A stretch of DNA of 64,000 nucleotides from Gigaspora rosea (taxonomy: Eukaryota; Glomeromycota; Glomeromycetes; Diversisporales; Gigasporaceae): positions 54,396 through 118,395 of the forward strand of contig QKWP01001650.1 of the NCBI GenBank assembly GCA_003550325.1, given 5' to 3'. Shown piece by piece: positions 21,740 through 32,483 of the stretch. Position numbers and translations under genes: made by a program. Under the pieces are notes generated by a model. The model was not told the origin of the DNA. It saw only the letters and a program-made list of their open reading frames with translations, and made no database searches. Position 1 is the stretch's first letter. Each line of letters begins with the position of its first letter.

Positions 21740-22246
21740 TAGAAAAATGGCATATATTATTAATAAAATCATGAAATAACAACTGTGTGCGTTATTCTGA
21801 TTAAATCCTTAAAAATAACGTGTTTTGTTTTGAAATAACGTTCATAGAGCATTTAAAAATTCATATAGCAAATACATCGGGTGATTTAGAATCAAGGCTG
21901 AAACTTGACATATCTTACATTGGGCGTAATCAAGCAACACATAAATTACTAAGAATGTGCAAACTCCAGCTATTGAAATTTTACTGTCAGGTTTATTTGT
22001 TGCAGTCTTGAAACTATACAAATCTGAATGCATTATATCACGGGCTTTTTCCCTGTAAGTAATTTTTTGGTTTTTTTTTGTTAGTCCAAATTTGGATCAG
22101 ATCTCTTTTTTTGCGCCATGCATTGATTATATTAAGGGGCTATAGCTATACCATATTTATTTTTTTTATCTATATTGTAGAAAGGAAATTCAAGCATATG
22201 CGCCTTGTTTAGGGGTCGTCTAAAGCGAAGCAGAATCGGGTAAAAT

Positions 22247-22342
22247 ATGGCTAATCAAATTATAGAATTTGATGATCCCTGGCAAGAAATAAAAGCGAAA
22301 CCCCCTGAAAATACAAAAAACAGCAGTTTAGACCTACCTTTG
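22247..22342 (+). other. Possible first exon (32 codons) with GTAAGT donor
   Basis: ATG at 22247 opens 32 codons (start MANQIIEFDDPWQEIK) ending exactly at a consensus GTAAGT (22343). An acceptor-like ATATAAG follows near 22400, but every continuation soon stops. TTAGGGGTCGTCTAAAGC just upstream (22209-22226) recurs near 32977. It may be a gene remnant or chance. The rest of 21740-22610 shows nothing else. Confidence 0.2.
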
Positions 22343-22619
22343 GTAAGTTCAATTTTGCTTATATATAATTGTTTTAAACTTAATCCATCTCTAATATAAG
22401 GTGATTCTAATCCTAAAGTCAATTCAATAAATATATATTATAAGATCTACTCCGTTTTAAACGTCCTACTTGTTTAGAAACTTGGCAAGACTTAAGGTTT
22501 GAATTTTCAATACCTGACTAGATTGTTGGATTAGGATCGAAGCTCTAATCACCCACTTTCACGGAATATTAGGTATAATGTGCAACATAGTGTGTTCCAA
22601 GGACAAATGGACTTTGAGT

Positions 22620-23623
22620 TAGTGTTTCTATGAACCTGAACTGAACTGAATTTAGGTCAGGTTCAGGTTCAGGTTTAGTATTGAACTTTTAGAGCTGGTT
22701 CAGGTTCAGTTCAGGTTCAGTTCATAAGTTCATGAACATGTTCAGGTTCAGTCTAGTGTTCATATGAACTAGTGATTCTAGGTTTGGGTCTGGGTTTGGT
22801 TTGGTCCAGACCAGATCAAACTCTATTTAAAACTTTATACTAAACTCAAACTCAATCATAAGATTTGTCGGGCTAGTCCAAATTTTGCAAACTAGTTTGA
22901 GTCTAAATAAAAATATATGTATTTTTTTGATACTGAACAAGTTTACTTAGAGTGAGAAGTATAAATCAGTTAGTAAAATTTAGAGAATCATAGAAATTTG
23001 TATAATTTTATTAATAAAATTATACAAATTTCTATGATTCTCTAAATTTTACTAATTGATCATAACTTCTTGCAATAAGTAAACTTGTTAAGCACCAAAA
23101 AATACATCAAATCGGCATATTTTATTTTACTTTTCTTAAAATTTGAAGAAAAGATGCTTAATTTTGGAAATTTTCATCAAAAATTCAAAATTAAGCATCT
23201 TTGACGCAAATTTTAAGGAAAATAAAATAAAATATACCGATATGATGTATTTTTTGATGCTAAACAAGTTTACTTATATCAAGAAGTTATGATCAATTAG
23301 TAAAATTTAGAGAATCATAGAAATTTGTATAATTTTATTAATAAAATTATACAAATTTCTATGATTTTCTAAATTTTACTAATTGATCCTAACTTTGTGA
23401 TTTAGGTAAACATGTGCATATATTATGAACCTGAACATGTTCATGAACCTTGAACTGAACCTGAACTGAACTTTTTTTAAGTTCAGGTTCAGGTTCATGT
23501 TCAATAATTTTAAGTTCAGGTTCAGTTCAGTATTGAACTTTTAGAGCAGGTTCAGGTTCAGGTTCAGGTTCATTGAACCTGAACCTGAACCTCTATTGAA
23601 CTGAACTGAACTTTGGAACCCTA
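22620..23623. mobile_element. hAT-like element E, copy 1 (GAACCTGAAC words)
   Basis: The ends TAGTGTTTC and (other strand) TAGGGTTCC fit the hAT YARNG rule. Sub-terminal zones are dense in GAACCTGAAC/GTTCAGGTTC. The middle holds nested short palindromes around TTTTATTAATAAAA (near 23010 and 23340) and an inverted pair around AAGCATCTT (near 23155-23205). The left octamer is CTTTGAGT (22612-22619) and the right is ATATAGAC (23624-23631), so they do not match. CTTTGAGT does match the right flank of copy 2 (59770-59777). Non-coding. Confidence 0.75.
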
Positions 23624-23631
23624 ATATAGAC

Positions 23632-24030
23632 AATAGTGCCTATTTACACTCTATCCATGTACAGGAGAAGATATAAATAAGTATTAAAGATTTGGTTAAA
23701 GTCGAATAAACTGAAGGGATTATCTATTACTAAATCACTACAATTAATAGAGATGCAGATGCTAGTGATGCTAATATCATAAATATCAATAATCTGAATA
23801 AATAATGGGTTCACCAGGGTATTGGAGTTGATCCCAGTTAGGTAATATCAATGTGGGTTTAATTCAAAAAAGATTTGGAGTTTTCCTACATGTGCAGGAA
23901 TAAATTATAAACCAATTGGTAGGCCAATATAAGTTATGTATTTAATTTCGAAGGATTATATTAAACTGAATTCAAGTCTTATAAAAGCTGATTCAAGATT
24001 AAAAGTCAATTCAGTCTGTTGAATTGAGTT
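23632..24030. other. Unclassified non-coding stretch
   Basis: No coding potential or repeat family seen. Confidence 0.3.
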
Positions 24031-24031
24031 A

Positions 24032-24438
24032 TGATGGGTATTATTAAAGTTGCAAGTTGAATTCAAGAACAAGTATAATTTCCAAATAATTTATTTAATA
24101 CTAAATAAAGAGAATCCTTTATTAAATAACAAATTAAATAACAATAGAACTGAATTTTTCTTCTAGTCTAGAACTTGAGGCCTTTATATACATGTTAAAT
24201 TCTAACTATGTTACTTAGCTACTACTACATTACTTAGCAATTACTAAGTTTATTCTATGAAGGTTATGCTTACTTTACAATTTCTACTATGCTACATAGT
24301 TACCACTATATTACTTAGTGGGCTTTTCAAGCCTTAATTGGTACAACAGGATTAAACAACTACACTAATGTAGTCACTATAATGTTTTAATGTGCCCAAA
24401 ATAACATTCATATAGTTAAGCTACTAAGCCACCCATCA
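24032..24438 (-). repeat. Solo LTR, minus strand
   Basis: 407 bp bounded by TGATGGGT and ACCCATCA. On the minus strand it has retroviral-LTR layout: a U3-like part with repeated CTAAGTAA words, TATATAAAGG about two thirds along, then AATAAAG as polyadenylation signal, then the TG..CA end. Only TTA flanks both sides, so a 5-bp duplication is not seen. The retroelement family is unknown. A TTA-flanked MITE is the alternative. Confidence 0.5.
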
Positions 24439-24439
24439 T

Positions 24440-24940
24440 TACCCTTTTAGTATAAATTATTTACATCAGAACTACACAAATATAGAAATTATTTACAATT
24501 TCAAAAATTAAATTTTTAATTCATTACAATACAAAAGGGTCTATATCTAAGAGGGTCTTGTATATGGTATATTGAGTTTGTGCTGTACTAAGTTTTTTTT
24601 ACTAAAAAAATCATCAGTCATTGTAATAGATCATTAATTTGTGATATGAAAACCAATTACTGTATTTTTGCATAATAACATGCAGGGGTGTAATACTGGT
24701 GTAATTTCAAATTTAGCCAAAATTAAGCTTAATTCAGGCTATTATTCAAAATATTGCCATGAGTGAAAATACTGTATATCAGGTATAATAAATCATGAGA
24801 CAAAAGCATTATTGAATTTTTCTTTTGACCATTATTTAAAAAAATTTATTTACTATTAAAAAAAGCTATGCCACCAGGTTACTGATCACTATCCCATGAT
24901 ATAAAAACAAGGTATATAATTTTATATGGCCTAAATTAAT
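24440..24940. other. Non-coding stretch with a small inverted-end fragment
   Basis: At about 24664-24780, CTGTATTTTTGCATAATAAC and (other strand) CAGTATTTTCACTCATGGC face each other, possibly a short relative of the element at 4569-5593. Nothing else is seen. Confidence 0.3.
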
Positions 24941-25790
24941 ATTATTCATGAGCTAATAAAAAATTCAGTTATAGAATTTATTCACTATTATAAATAAGAT
25001 GAGTTAACTAGCATTAAAATTATCAATTATAAGCATGCTAGTGCAAACAAACTTTTGTTACAGAACTTATTCACTCACTATTCAGGTGAATATAATATAC
25101 AATTAAATTTTAGTTTGCATTAGAATATCATAACTTTTATTGTAAATTATTGAAAAAATTTTATTACAAACTTACTATTATAATTCCACAATTTGTGGTT
25201 AAGATATGTTAGTTTATATTAAATTTGGCATGATTTCTATTGTGAGTTACTGCATAATTTAACTACAAAATTACTTGCTATTCCATTGGCCATAATATGT
25301 GATTAAGATAAGTGAGTTAGTTTGTATTGGAATTGAGCTACTTAAAAAGAATTTATTACAGTATTTATTCTCTATTCCAGTGACCACAACCACAATATGT
25401 GGTAAACAAAATGATTTGCATAGAAATTATTGTATTTCTATTGCAAGTTACTATAAAAAAATCTATTGCAAGATTTACACAATATTTGGTAACAGTTAAG
25501 TCTAGAATAGCTTGCATTGGAATTGTTGTGTTTCTATTATGATTTACTGTGAATTATTTTGTTACAGAACTTACTACTCTGGTGACTACAATAAATGATT
25601 AATATGAGTTGGTTTGCATTGAAATGAATGTGATTTCAATAACAAAAGACTGAAAAGTTCTGTTAAGAACTTACAGTTTTGATAACTATAATAAGTTGTT
25701 AAGGTGAGTCAGTTTACATTGGAATTATCATAATTTTTATTGTGAACATTGTTTCAGAATTTACTTACTATTTCAGTGATTTCTATCATT
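24940..25790. repeat. Degenerate ~100-bp satellite
   Basis: The phrase AGTTTGCATTGGAATT (with variants) recurs near 25112, 25211, 25319, 25413, 25509, 25610 and 25711, spaced 94-108 bases. Between them recur TTTCTATTGTGAGTTACTG, TTACAGAACTTACTATT and TGACTACAATATGTGG. Units are well diverged. Isolated relatives appear near 4.3, 5.7 and 61.7 kb. Frames here are fortuitous. Confidence 0.7.
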
Positions 25791-25823
25791 AGTACTGTAA
25801 ATATTCTTTTGCAAAACCTATTA

Positions 25824-25994
25824 CAGTAAAACCTCCATAACTGCACCCTCTACAAGTGCACACCCTCTAAATGCATGCTCAAGTTCTGGCCAAAATATAT
25901 ACTTGCCCCTATAAATACACTTTCTCTTATTGATCTCTAAATGCATGTTGTTAAAGCTTAGCCCCAAGAGCATGCACTTATAGAGTTCTTACTG
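25824..25994. mobile_element. pogo/Tigger-like MITE
   Basis: CAGTAAAACCTCCATAA and (other strand) CAGTAAGAACTCTATAA form the ends, flanked by TA (25822-25823, 25995-25996). The CAGT..CCTC start resembles pogo-group termini. The interior has internally repeated ATGCATG/AAGTGCA words. 171 bp, non-coding. Confidence 0.65.
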
Positions 25995-25996
25995 TA

Positions 25997-26455
25997 TTAT
26001 TCTTTTGACAAACAACATACGGTTCACTAATGCATGTTATTAGTATTATCTATACCTCAATTAATAATATCAAAGACATGTATAACGCATAATGCACAAA
26101 AATTGATATTTAAAATCAAAAAAGATAACAGAGTTCGATATTATTATGTAGAAGACTGTGAATATCATAGTCAAGACATAACTTTGGACGTCTTGATTTT
26201 CACAATATACTGTATATTTTTTTACTATAAAGTTTGGCATATATTTAGTAAACCTTTTAAGAATGCATCATCTAAACTATGTAAGCATAGCTATAATCGG
26301 GAATAATCTGAGAATTTAACAAAACTAACAAATGTATTTTTAGTTTGTACGTACATAATTTCAAATAAAGTTTACATGGCAATGCATACATCTTATTATG
26401 GAATCAAAAGTCGTCGAACTTAAAAATCTTATAAATACAACCCGAATACGATAAA
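25997..26455. other. No recognised feature
   Basis: A 90-codon plus-strand frame (26034-26306) is open but shows only hydrophobic low-complexity sequence and no known motif. Confidence 0.25.
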
Positions 26456-26464
26456 AAATTTTTG

Positions 26465-26545
26465 GAGCTATATCAATATCGATATCGTTATCGTTATCGT
26501 TATTATTATCTGATATCGATATCGATAAGATAATATTGATGAAAA
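26465..26545. repeat. TATCGATATCG palindromic word cluster
   Basis: ATATCGATATCGTTATCG runs into an inverted CGATATCGATATCGATAAG. Simple palindromic words that can fold on themselves. Confidence 0.5.
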
Positions 26546-26861
26546 TCCTTTCCGTTTTAGCCTAAAAGGAAATGTGGCGGGTCACAAGTAAAAACATAGC
26601 CAATGATCAAGACGATCTACGTCTAATCTTAACATTATTGGAAACGATATACAGCATGCCGATAAAAAAAGATAGGAGTGGGTTAAATAAAGAAAAGAAG
26701 ATCTATATACAAATGTGGGTGGAAGGGTAAAACTACTAGGTAAATTCGAATATTTAATGTCACAAGTTCGAATTTGTGACAATAAGTATATATTATTAAG
26801 TTATTAAAGTTAATAAGACTTACGTACGTATTATGATAATCATTTTGACAAAGAAGTAATA

Positions 26862-27099
26862 TGGGGTCTTTACCTTGAAAATGACCTTACGGGGTTATAT
26901 AGATCTTATAAATAAAATTAAAATTTCTAGCCATTTCCAATAATCCAATTTAAATAAACTTTTTTTATTTTGCAGAGTTAGTGAGTTCTACAAAATAAAA
27001 AAAAATTATTTGAATTGGATTATTGGATGGCAAGAAATTTTAATTTTTATTTATAAGATCTATATAGACCATAAGGTCATTTTCAAGGCAAAGACCCCA
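26862..27099. mobile_element. Foldback MITE with ~100-bp arms
   Basis: TGGGGTCTTTACCTTGAAAA and its inverted partner TTTTCAAGGCAAAGACCCCA bound a 238-bp element; the arms pair along nearly their whole length around a short A/T centre. TA lies on both sides (26860-26861, 27100-27101). Transcripts would make a long hairpin. Confidence 0.75.
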
Positions 27100-27645
27100 T
27101 ATTTTTTCGAGTATCAAACCATTAAATTTACAAACATACTTTTTTTAAATCCAAAATTGTACAATAGTACAAACGTCACTATTTAGTAATGTTATTGTTA
27201 GTCGATATGAATAATTTAAAATGGACACAAAATACTTTGTATAAACTAATGAAGAAAATTCAAGCTTTTAATAATTAAAATGCTTTTTTGGCTAGATTCA
27301 AGATGAAATCATCAATTTTTTTTTTTTTTGAAAAAGGTTTTTATTTTGTGAAGCATCGAATAACTCAAATAATTTTAATAAATATTAATAAATATTTTTT
27401 TCAGTTACCTACTGAATTTTTACGAATATACTGAAATTAAGATACATTATACAAAAATACAAAATATTGTAAATACTACAAAGCTGAATAATTTAAATTA
27501 ATATACCGATTAATTATTTTTATGCTAACGATTAAATGCAAAACTATTTGTGAACTTAAATAATTAAATTAACTAATTTCCAAAGTTGAATAAATTTTGA
27601 CAGTCAAATTAATTTCAGTTTACTAGCCTTACAAACTGGCCTGAA
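27100..27645. other. AT-rich stretch downstream of the secreted-protein gene
   Basis: No gene or repeat recognised. Confidence 0.3.
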
Positions 27646-27650
27646 CTACA

Positions 27651-27964
27651 CTATGGACTGTATTTTAATGGACCACAACAATAAATTGGAGGCATCCAGC
27701 AACAATCAGGATGAACGGTTGACGTACATGTTTTATCAATACACTCGGCGCCGTCACTGCAATCAGCATTAGTATTACAGGATTCCCCGCGTTTAGTATA
27801 TTCAGCTACCAATTAAAATGTTAAATGCATGGTGAGAAAATAGAAAAATAAATGTTATAAATGAAATAATTAATTTAAAATTTTTTTTTACCGTGAGGGA
27901 TTGCGTGAACTGTCAGGCCATGGATGATACAAATAAGAGCGATAAACAAGTAAATATATTTCAT
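27651..27964 (-). CDS. Small secreted cysteine-rich protein, two exons
   Basis: Exon 1 runs 27964-27892 (24 codons plus one base), then an 86-nt intron (27891-27806, GTAAAA...GGTAG), then exon 2 from 27805 to the TAG at 27653-27651. Joined in phase, this gives 75 residues. Residues 1-21 (start MKYIYLFIALICIIHG) are a textbook signal peptide, with VHA as likely cleavage site. A short acidic propiece ends in TKR at residue 29, a Kex2-type dibasic site. The remaining 45 residues hold eight Cys with spacing C-x5-C-x5-C-x4-C-x7-CC-x6-CC and almost no hydrophobic core, as in knottin-like disulfide peptides. ATG context is ACAATG. TATAAATA lies 44-51 bases upstream. No stop, frameshift or missing splice signal is seen. 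The family is unknown to me; secretion and a role as an effector or toxin-like peptide are inference. Both exons are too short for ORF-length filters. Confidence 0.75.
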
Positions 27965-28007
27965 TGTGAATACTGCGTTAGTGATTATTATTGTTTAGAG
28001 ATGTTTA

Positions 28008-28015
28008 TATTTATA
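28008..28015 (-). promoter_or_regulatory. TATA box of the secreted-protein gene
   Basis: On the minus strand TATAAATA lies 44 bases before the ATG at 27964, in TCAAATATAAATATAAACAT. Position and sequence fit a core promoter, but AT-rich DNA makes chance matches common. Confidence 0.35.
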
Positions 28016-28019
28016 TTTG

Positions 28020-29940
28020 AAAATTTTTTATCTGAACTTCTTTTGATTAGCTCCTATATATATATGTTTTTTTTTAAATTAATGATGAAGGCAGAAGCTA
28101 AATCTAGTGATATTGAAGAGTATAATTTGATATGCTAAATGAATAATTTGTAATTATTTTAAAGGCGAGTTTTACAAATAAATTAACTTCTATTAAAGGG
28201 AGAATAACAGATTAATAATAATTATTTTCGGTTTATCTTTTGAAGTGAAAGAAAAAGAAAGATATAATCAGTGCTACGATTTTAATTTAAGACTTGATTC
28301 AGGTGGATTATTTTAATAATGGTTTGTAATGATAAATCTGAAACTATTATAGAAAATTTTGCATCAAACGTATTGCCCATCGTTCACGCTGGATCATATG
28401 AAACTAATGTTAATGAAGATTAAAAATACTTATTAATCGAAATTATGAATTATACACAGTATGCTGTAAATCAGTAAGAGAATTTACAAATTGTCATATC
28501 AATTCCCTAGACTGGTTTTCATTTTACATGTATTAATTTATCAGAGCTTCGGATCAGATAACTGAAAGCATTTTAATTTTAAGAATAATTTTAGTCGGCC
28601 AAGTTATAATTAAAAACCGTTTAATTCTTGGCACTTTTAAGTTTCTTTAACTATTATTTTAATCGTAATATGAAGTTTTTAACACTTATAATCGGATTGA
28701 GTTGCGATATTACCTTAAAAAAGGAATTTTCATACAACTTCATATGATCAATATTATACTATATTATAAAGTATGATCCACCAGCCAATCATTTTTGATC
28801 TGATGATCTGGATCAGCGACCAATTAAAACCAACTTTTATCATGCTGTTTTTGTGTAAAGTTAGTGTCAATAATATCGCGTTATAGTTAAGGTTAGGTAA
28901 TAATAACTCAGTTTTATTAGTAAAATGTCACAAGGAACATTTTTAATGAGGTCGCAGCCTTAGTTAAAATTTTGAGTTTTTCATGTTTTCTTGCAAAAAA
29001 AAAGTATGTTTCGCTTCGATTTTACGTTACATCTGATCTTGAAATTTTATTGGTCAAAATTATAGGGGTGGGAGATTTTTGTGGGTACGCTGGAGGTTTA
29101 TAAGTGTCTATGTACATGAGATCTGCAGTCAAAACTTCTTCACAATGTACTCACTATTATAATCAATGCAAACTAAATAAATGAAAATATGAAATCAAAT
29201 GAGAAGTCTAAAAACATATTTCAAATTCCAGATTTCTATTTACTATTTCTAATTAAGAATGCTTTCCGATTATTGTATTTCATATTGATAATTTCTCGAT
29301 AACCAAGATCACAGAAGATCAATATAGTACGGATAATCAGAATTGTACGGTATGAGGTAAAAAAAAAATACCTGTTATGTATTAGCACAGTACAAATTTT
29401 AAAATAGAGTATTTTTACACATGCATCGTAATTTGGTTGATAAACCAGTAATACTGTAATATATAGCATCAAATTCAATTTTAATCATAATTTGATCATC
29501 ACTATCATCAATAATCATCATTCTAGCCCCGCATACTTATTAGATACGAAAAAAAAATTAAAAAGAAATGATTTATTTTTTACAATAGAAAAAAAAACCA
29601 TTACGTTATTAAAAGGGATAAACTACTACTGTTCATAGTTAAACCAAAAAATTGGCTTCTAATAATTTAATTAACCGACTTGATTTACATGCGAATTCTG
29701 TCTTACAACATAAGATTTTCTTTCATAGTCATGAGATTATCAAAATGATTGGTAAAAATGTGCAGTACAAGACTCTTGTAACGGTTGATAATTTTATTAT
29801 AAGAGGAATTATGTGGATTCATTATTTCACCGACGATTAATTTACAGAAATGTTCATTTGGTAAGCAATATAATTCACCTACAGCTAACAAATTGTTTTT
29901 ATGAACGGCACTATCCCTAACTCTAATTCAAAGCCTAAAC
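28020..29940. other. Long stretch without a recognised gene
   Basis: AT-rich, with faint Helitron-like phrases (near 28760 and 28880-28940). A 34-codon frame from ATG at 28319 and a 62-codon frame at 29652-29840 show no recognisable motif. Confidence 0.3.
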
Positions 29941-29944
29941 CCTA

Positions 29945-30045
29945 GCAGAAATGGTAAATCACTTTAAATGGCCCAAATGTCTCAAATGACAAATGACCAG
30001 TCATTGGTCATTTCACGGCTCAAATGATTAAGAAGGTCATTTAAC
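29945..30045. repeat. AAATGACC/GGTCATTT word cluster
   Basis: Crowded CAAATGAC and GTCATTTG words (TCAAATGACAAATGACC, AGTCATTGGTCATTTC). Same word type as at 36420-36573. Probable hAT-like remnant. Confidence 0.4.
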
Positions 30046-30107
30046 TCTGGTTAATTGATTATCTAATAACTTTCAGCCAATATAATTAAAACGAAACGTT
30101 GCTAGAT

Positions 30108-30300
30108 TAGTGATTTGACCCGGGTGAGTGCCACCTGGGTCACCCGCGGGTGGATGGGTGACCCGATTCAAGTTGTAACATCCGGGGTGAGAACGGGTGT
30201 TTCAACCCGCGGGTGACCCGTGGGTTGACCCACGAGTCATCTGTGGGTCAAGTTGACCCGCGGGTGACCCACAGGTCACCCGCGAGTTGGCCCATAAGAA
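30108..30300. repeat. GGGTGACCC palindromic word island
   Basis: About a dozen overlapping GGGTGACCC, CGCGGGT and GGGTCA words make a GC-rich island in AT-rich DNA. It begins TAGTGATTTGACCCGGG, a hAT-like YARNG start. A related, more decayed set is at 35830-36060. Confidence 0.55.
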
Positions 30301-30605
30301 AAAATTATATATGGACGTGAATGAAGTTACGGGACATCTATTTGTCACGATACCATAACCCAGGGACACGGAAAAATACCATTTTGATTTGTAAAAAATT
30401 CATTGTGATATACTGTAGTAAAAAATCCTTTTTATAGCGATATATCAATTCTCCACAAGTGCTCCTTTTTTCTTCACAATAAAATATATTGCATTTAGAG
30501 TAATTATTGTCGCAGGCCATAATTTAAAATGAAATCTACATTTTTTACTTAACCTGCCAACCTTCTAAAACCCACTAATACTTGTTTATTATAATTTTTT
30601 TTTAA

Positions 30606-30640
30606 AACTAACCCCTAACCCTAACCCCTAACCCTAAAAA
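30606..30640. repeat. Interstitial telomere-like CCCTAA repeats
   Basis: Four to five units of CCCTAA/CCCCTAA. Shorter TTAGGG-like patches occur near 2035, 2920, 33180, 41450, 60720 and 62160. A minus-strand 60-codon frame at 30338-30520 (start MACDNNYSKC) shows no known motif. Confidence 0.6.
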
Positions 30641-30956
30641 ATGCACCCCAAAAAAATTTAGTTTTTGAGATTTTATACTATTATTTCGGATTTCATTATA
30701 ATCTGTCACAATTATTATCATGCATTAATTTAGATCTTCTATAAGCACACATTTTCCAGATGGAGTACCACTCTCTATAACACTGCGACCTTCTGACTAA
30801 CTCACCCATATTTTATTTTTCTTGATATTCCGAGTTCCTAATTATATTACCTGGCCCAAATTAAACATACACTGCTTTTAATTTTGCCCAAAAATTCAAT
30901 ACTATCAAAAATTCCATTTTATCCTGTTTTGTACTAAAAATTCCATTTTATTCATA

Positions 30957-32483
30957 TCTATCTTATAAAAGTTATAAGTGTCCGTCCACTTAAAGCAATC
31001 TGATTGGTCAATTTGGGTGCCGTGATCATGATGATCGTCCTTTGTCTTACGTCAGGTGATCTACATGTGACCATCCCTTATCTGAGTTCAAAAAATCGTA
31101 GATGTTGACAAAAGTCAACAGTTCTAAAAACCGGGCTAAGCGCGCCCGGATCACGCGATCGGCTAATCACGTACAAAAAAGGAATCACAAGTCACAACGT
31201 GACATAGCAGTAGGACCAGCCAATCAGGCGGGTGCCGCAAGGCCACGTGTGCACTTGCACAAGCTACCTGAAATCAAGCTATAAATACCAAGATCCCAAG
31301 ACTGATAAACTCTGCCCTGAAAATTTCGAATAGTATTTTGCCCACCCTAACCCTCCACAAATCAGGGATACCACACAGAATGAACACCTGATTCTGCTAT
31401 TTTTAACAGCAGGCTTGCTATGGCAGGCATAACTATCTGGCCTGTTATTGCGATTCCTAGCGCAATTACGATTGCTAACCCTTCAGGAAATCAAAGTTTC
31501 AGGACCTATTAACAACCATCATGCTGGTCTTCTCTTACTTCATGTATTCATGTTATTCACTTATCCATAATAAAATTATTCCTGGCTCTTAACCTCAGCC
31601 AGTTTAAGCCTAAACCGAAGTGCGTGCCAATGTTTTTCGAATATAATAACTGTCTGTCCGCTTAAAGCAATCTGATTGGTCAAATTTGGGTACTGTGATC
31701 AGAATCATCATTTGTCATAACACCAGGTAACGTCCCTATTATCTGAGTTCAAAAATCAAATACTGTATCCGGAATCTATTTGCCATGTTATATAAGTATA
31801 CAATATTGGGTAAAAATTGTAGAATAACGGTAATTTGGCAAATGCTCACGTGCCGTCTGCGGCACGTGTAGCCAATCATTTGCTGAATTACTGTATTTGA
31901 CTATTTGCCCAATATTGGTGTTATCCAGCAATTTATAATCATGATTGGTAGGGAGTTGTCAGCTAAAAACATGTTTACATCGTAATACATGAAAAATAAC
32001 AAGAAGAAATCATTTCATGATCATATAAGTTTGCCGGATAACTACACCATTTCGGGCCAAATTAAAAATATAATTTGGGCAGGCAATATAAATTTGCCAA
32101 TCTAAACTGTCAGCATGTTTCGAAAATATAGACAATCAACAAACAAAATTTCTGTTTACTTTTCTTAATAATACATCAAATCATTAAATTCTTATTGGTC
32201 AATCATGGGCATATCGATATAAATCACTATTTTTGACTATATCAATAGATATTTTTGCCAAATCATACTGATATTTTTCTGTGACCCTGTGTCCAGTACA
32301 TTATTTTTGGTGTAAATTATTAAGCCTGTTATTATTAAAATTTTTGCCATCTAAAAAATTTTAATATTTCTACATTTTTTATTAATGTACTGTAAACACA
32401 ATTTTATACTTATTCAGTATTTACTGTATTTTTTTTTTGTATAATTACTATAGCACAGACGTAAAGACGTGCCTAACTACTAG
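30957..32483 (+). mobile_element. Helitron, non-autonomous, with nested material
   Basis: Starts TCTATCTTATAAAAGTTATA after an A. Ends GCACAGACGTAAAGACGTGC (a decayed hairpin) then CTAACTACTAG, with T next: the Helitron pattern of TC start, hairpin and CTAG end between A and T. A second copy of the 5' module (TCTGATTGGTCAAATTTGGG) begins near 31640, so one Helitron is nested or duplicated, and an LTR-like block lies at 31103-31633. No Rep/helicase is seen. Confidence 0.6.
31103..31633 (+). repeat. LTR-like block inside a Helitron
   Basis: Begins TGTTGACAAAAGTCAACA, a hairpin start common in fungal Ty3/gypsy LTRs. It has TATAAATA near 31281, AATAAAA near 31569, and could end at GTGCGTGCCA. 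It is much less AT-rich than its flanks. No matching 5-bp duplication was found, so the right edge and the LTR reading are tentative. A 60-codon frame here is not a convincing gene. Confidence 0.4.

Noticed and set aside
26034-26306. 90-codon plus-strand frame
   Set aside because: AT-driven hydrophobic composition without motif or splice signals.
30338-30520. 60-codon minus-strand frame with four Cys
   Set aside because: No signal peptide, no spaced Cys pattern, no continuation or splice support.
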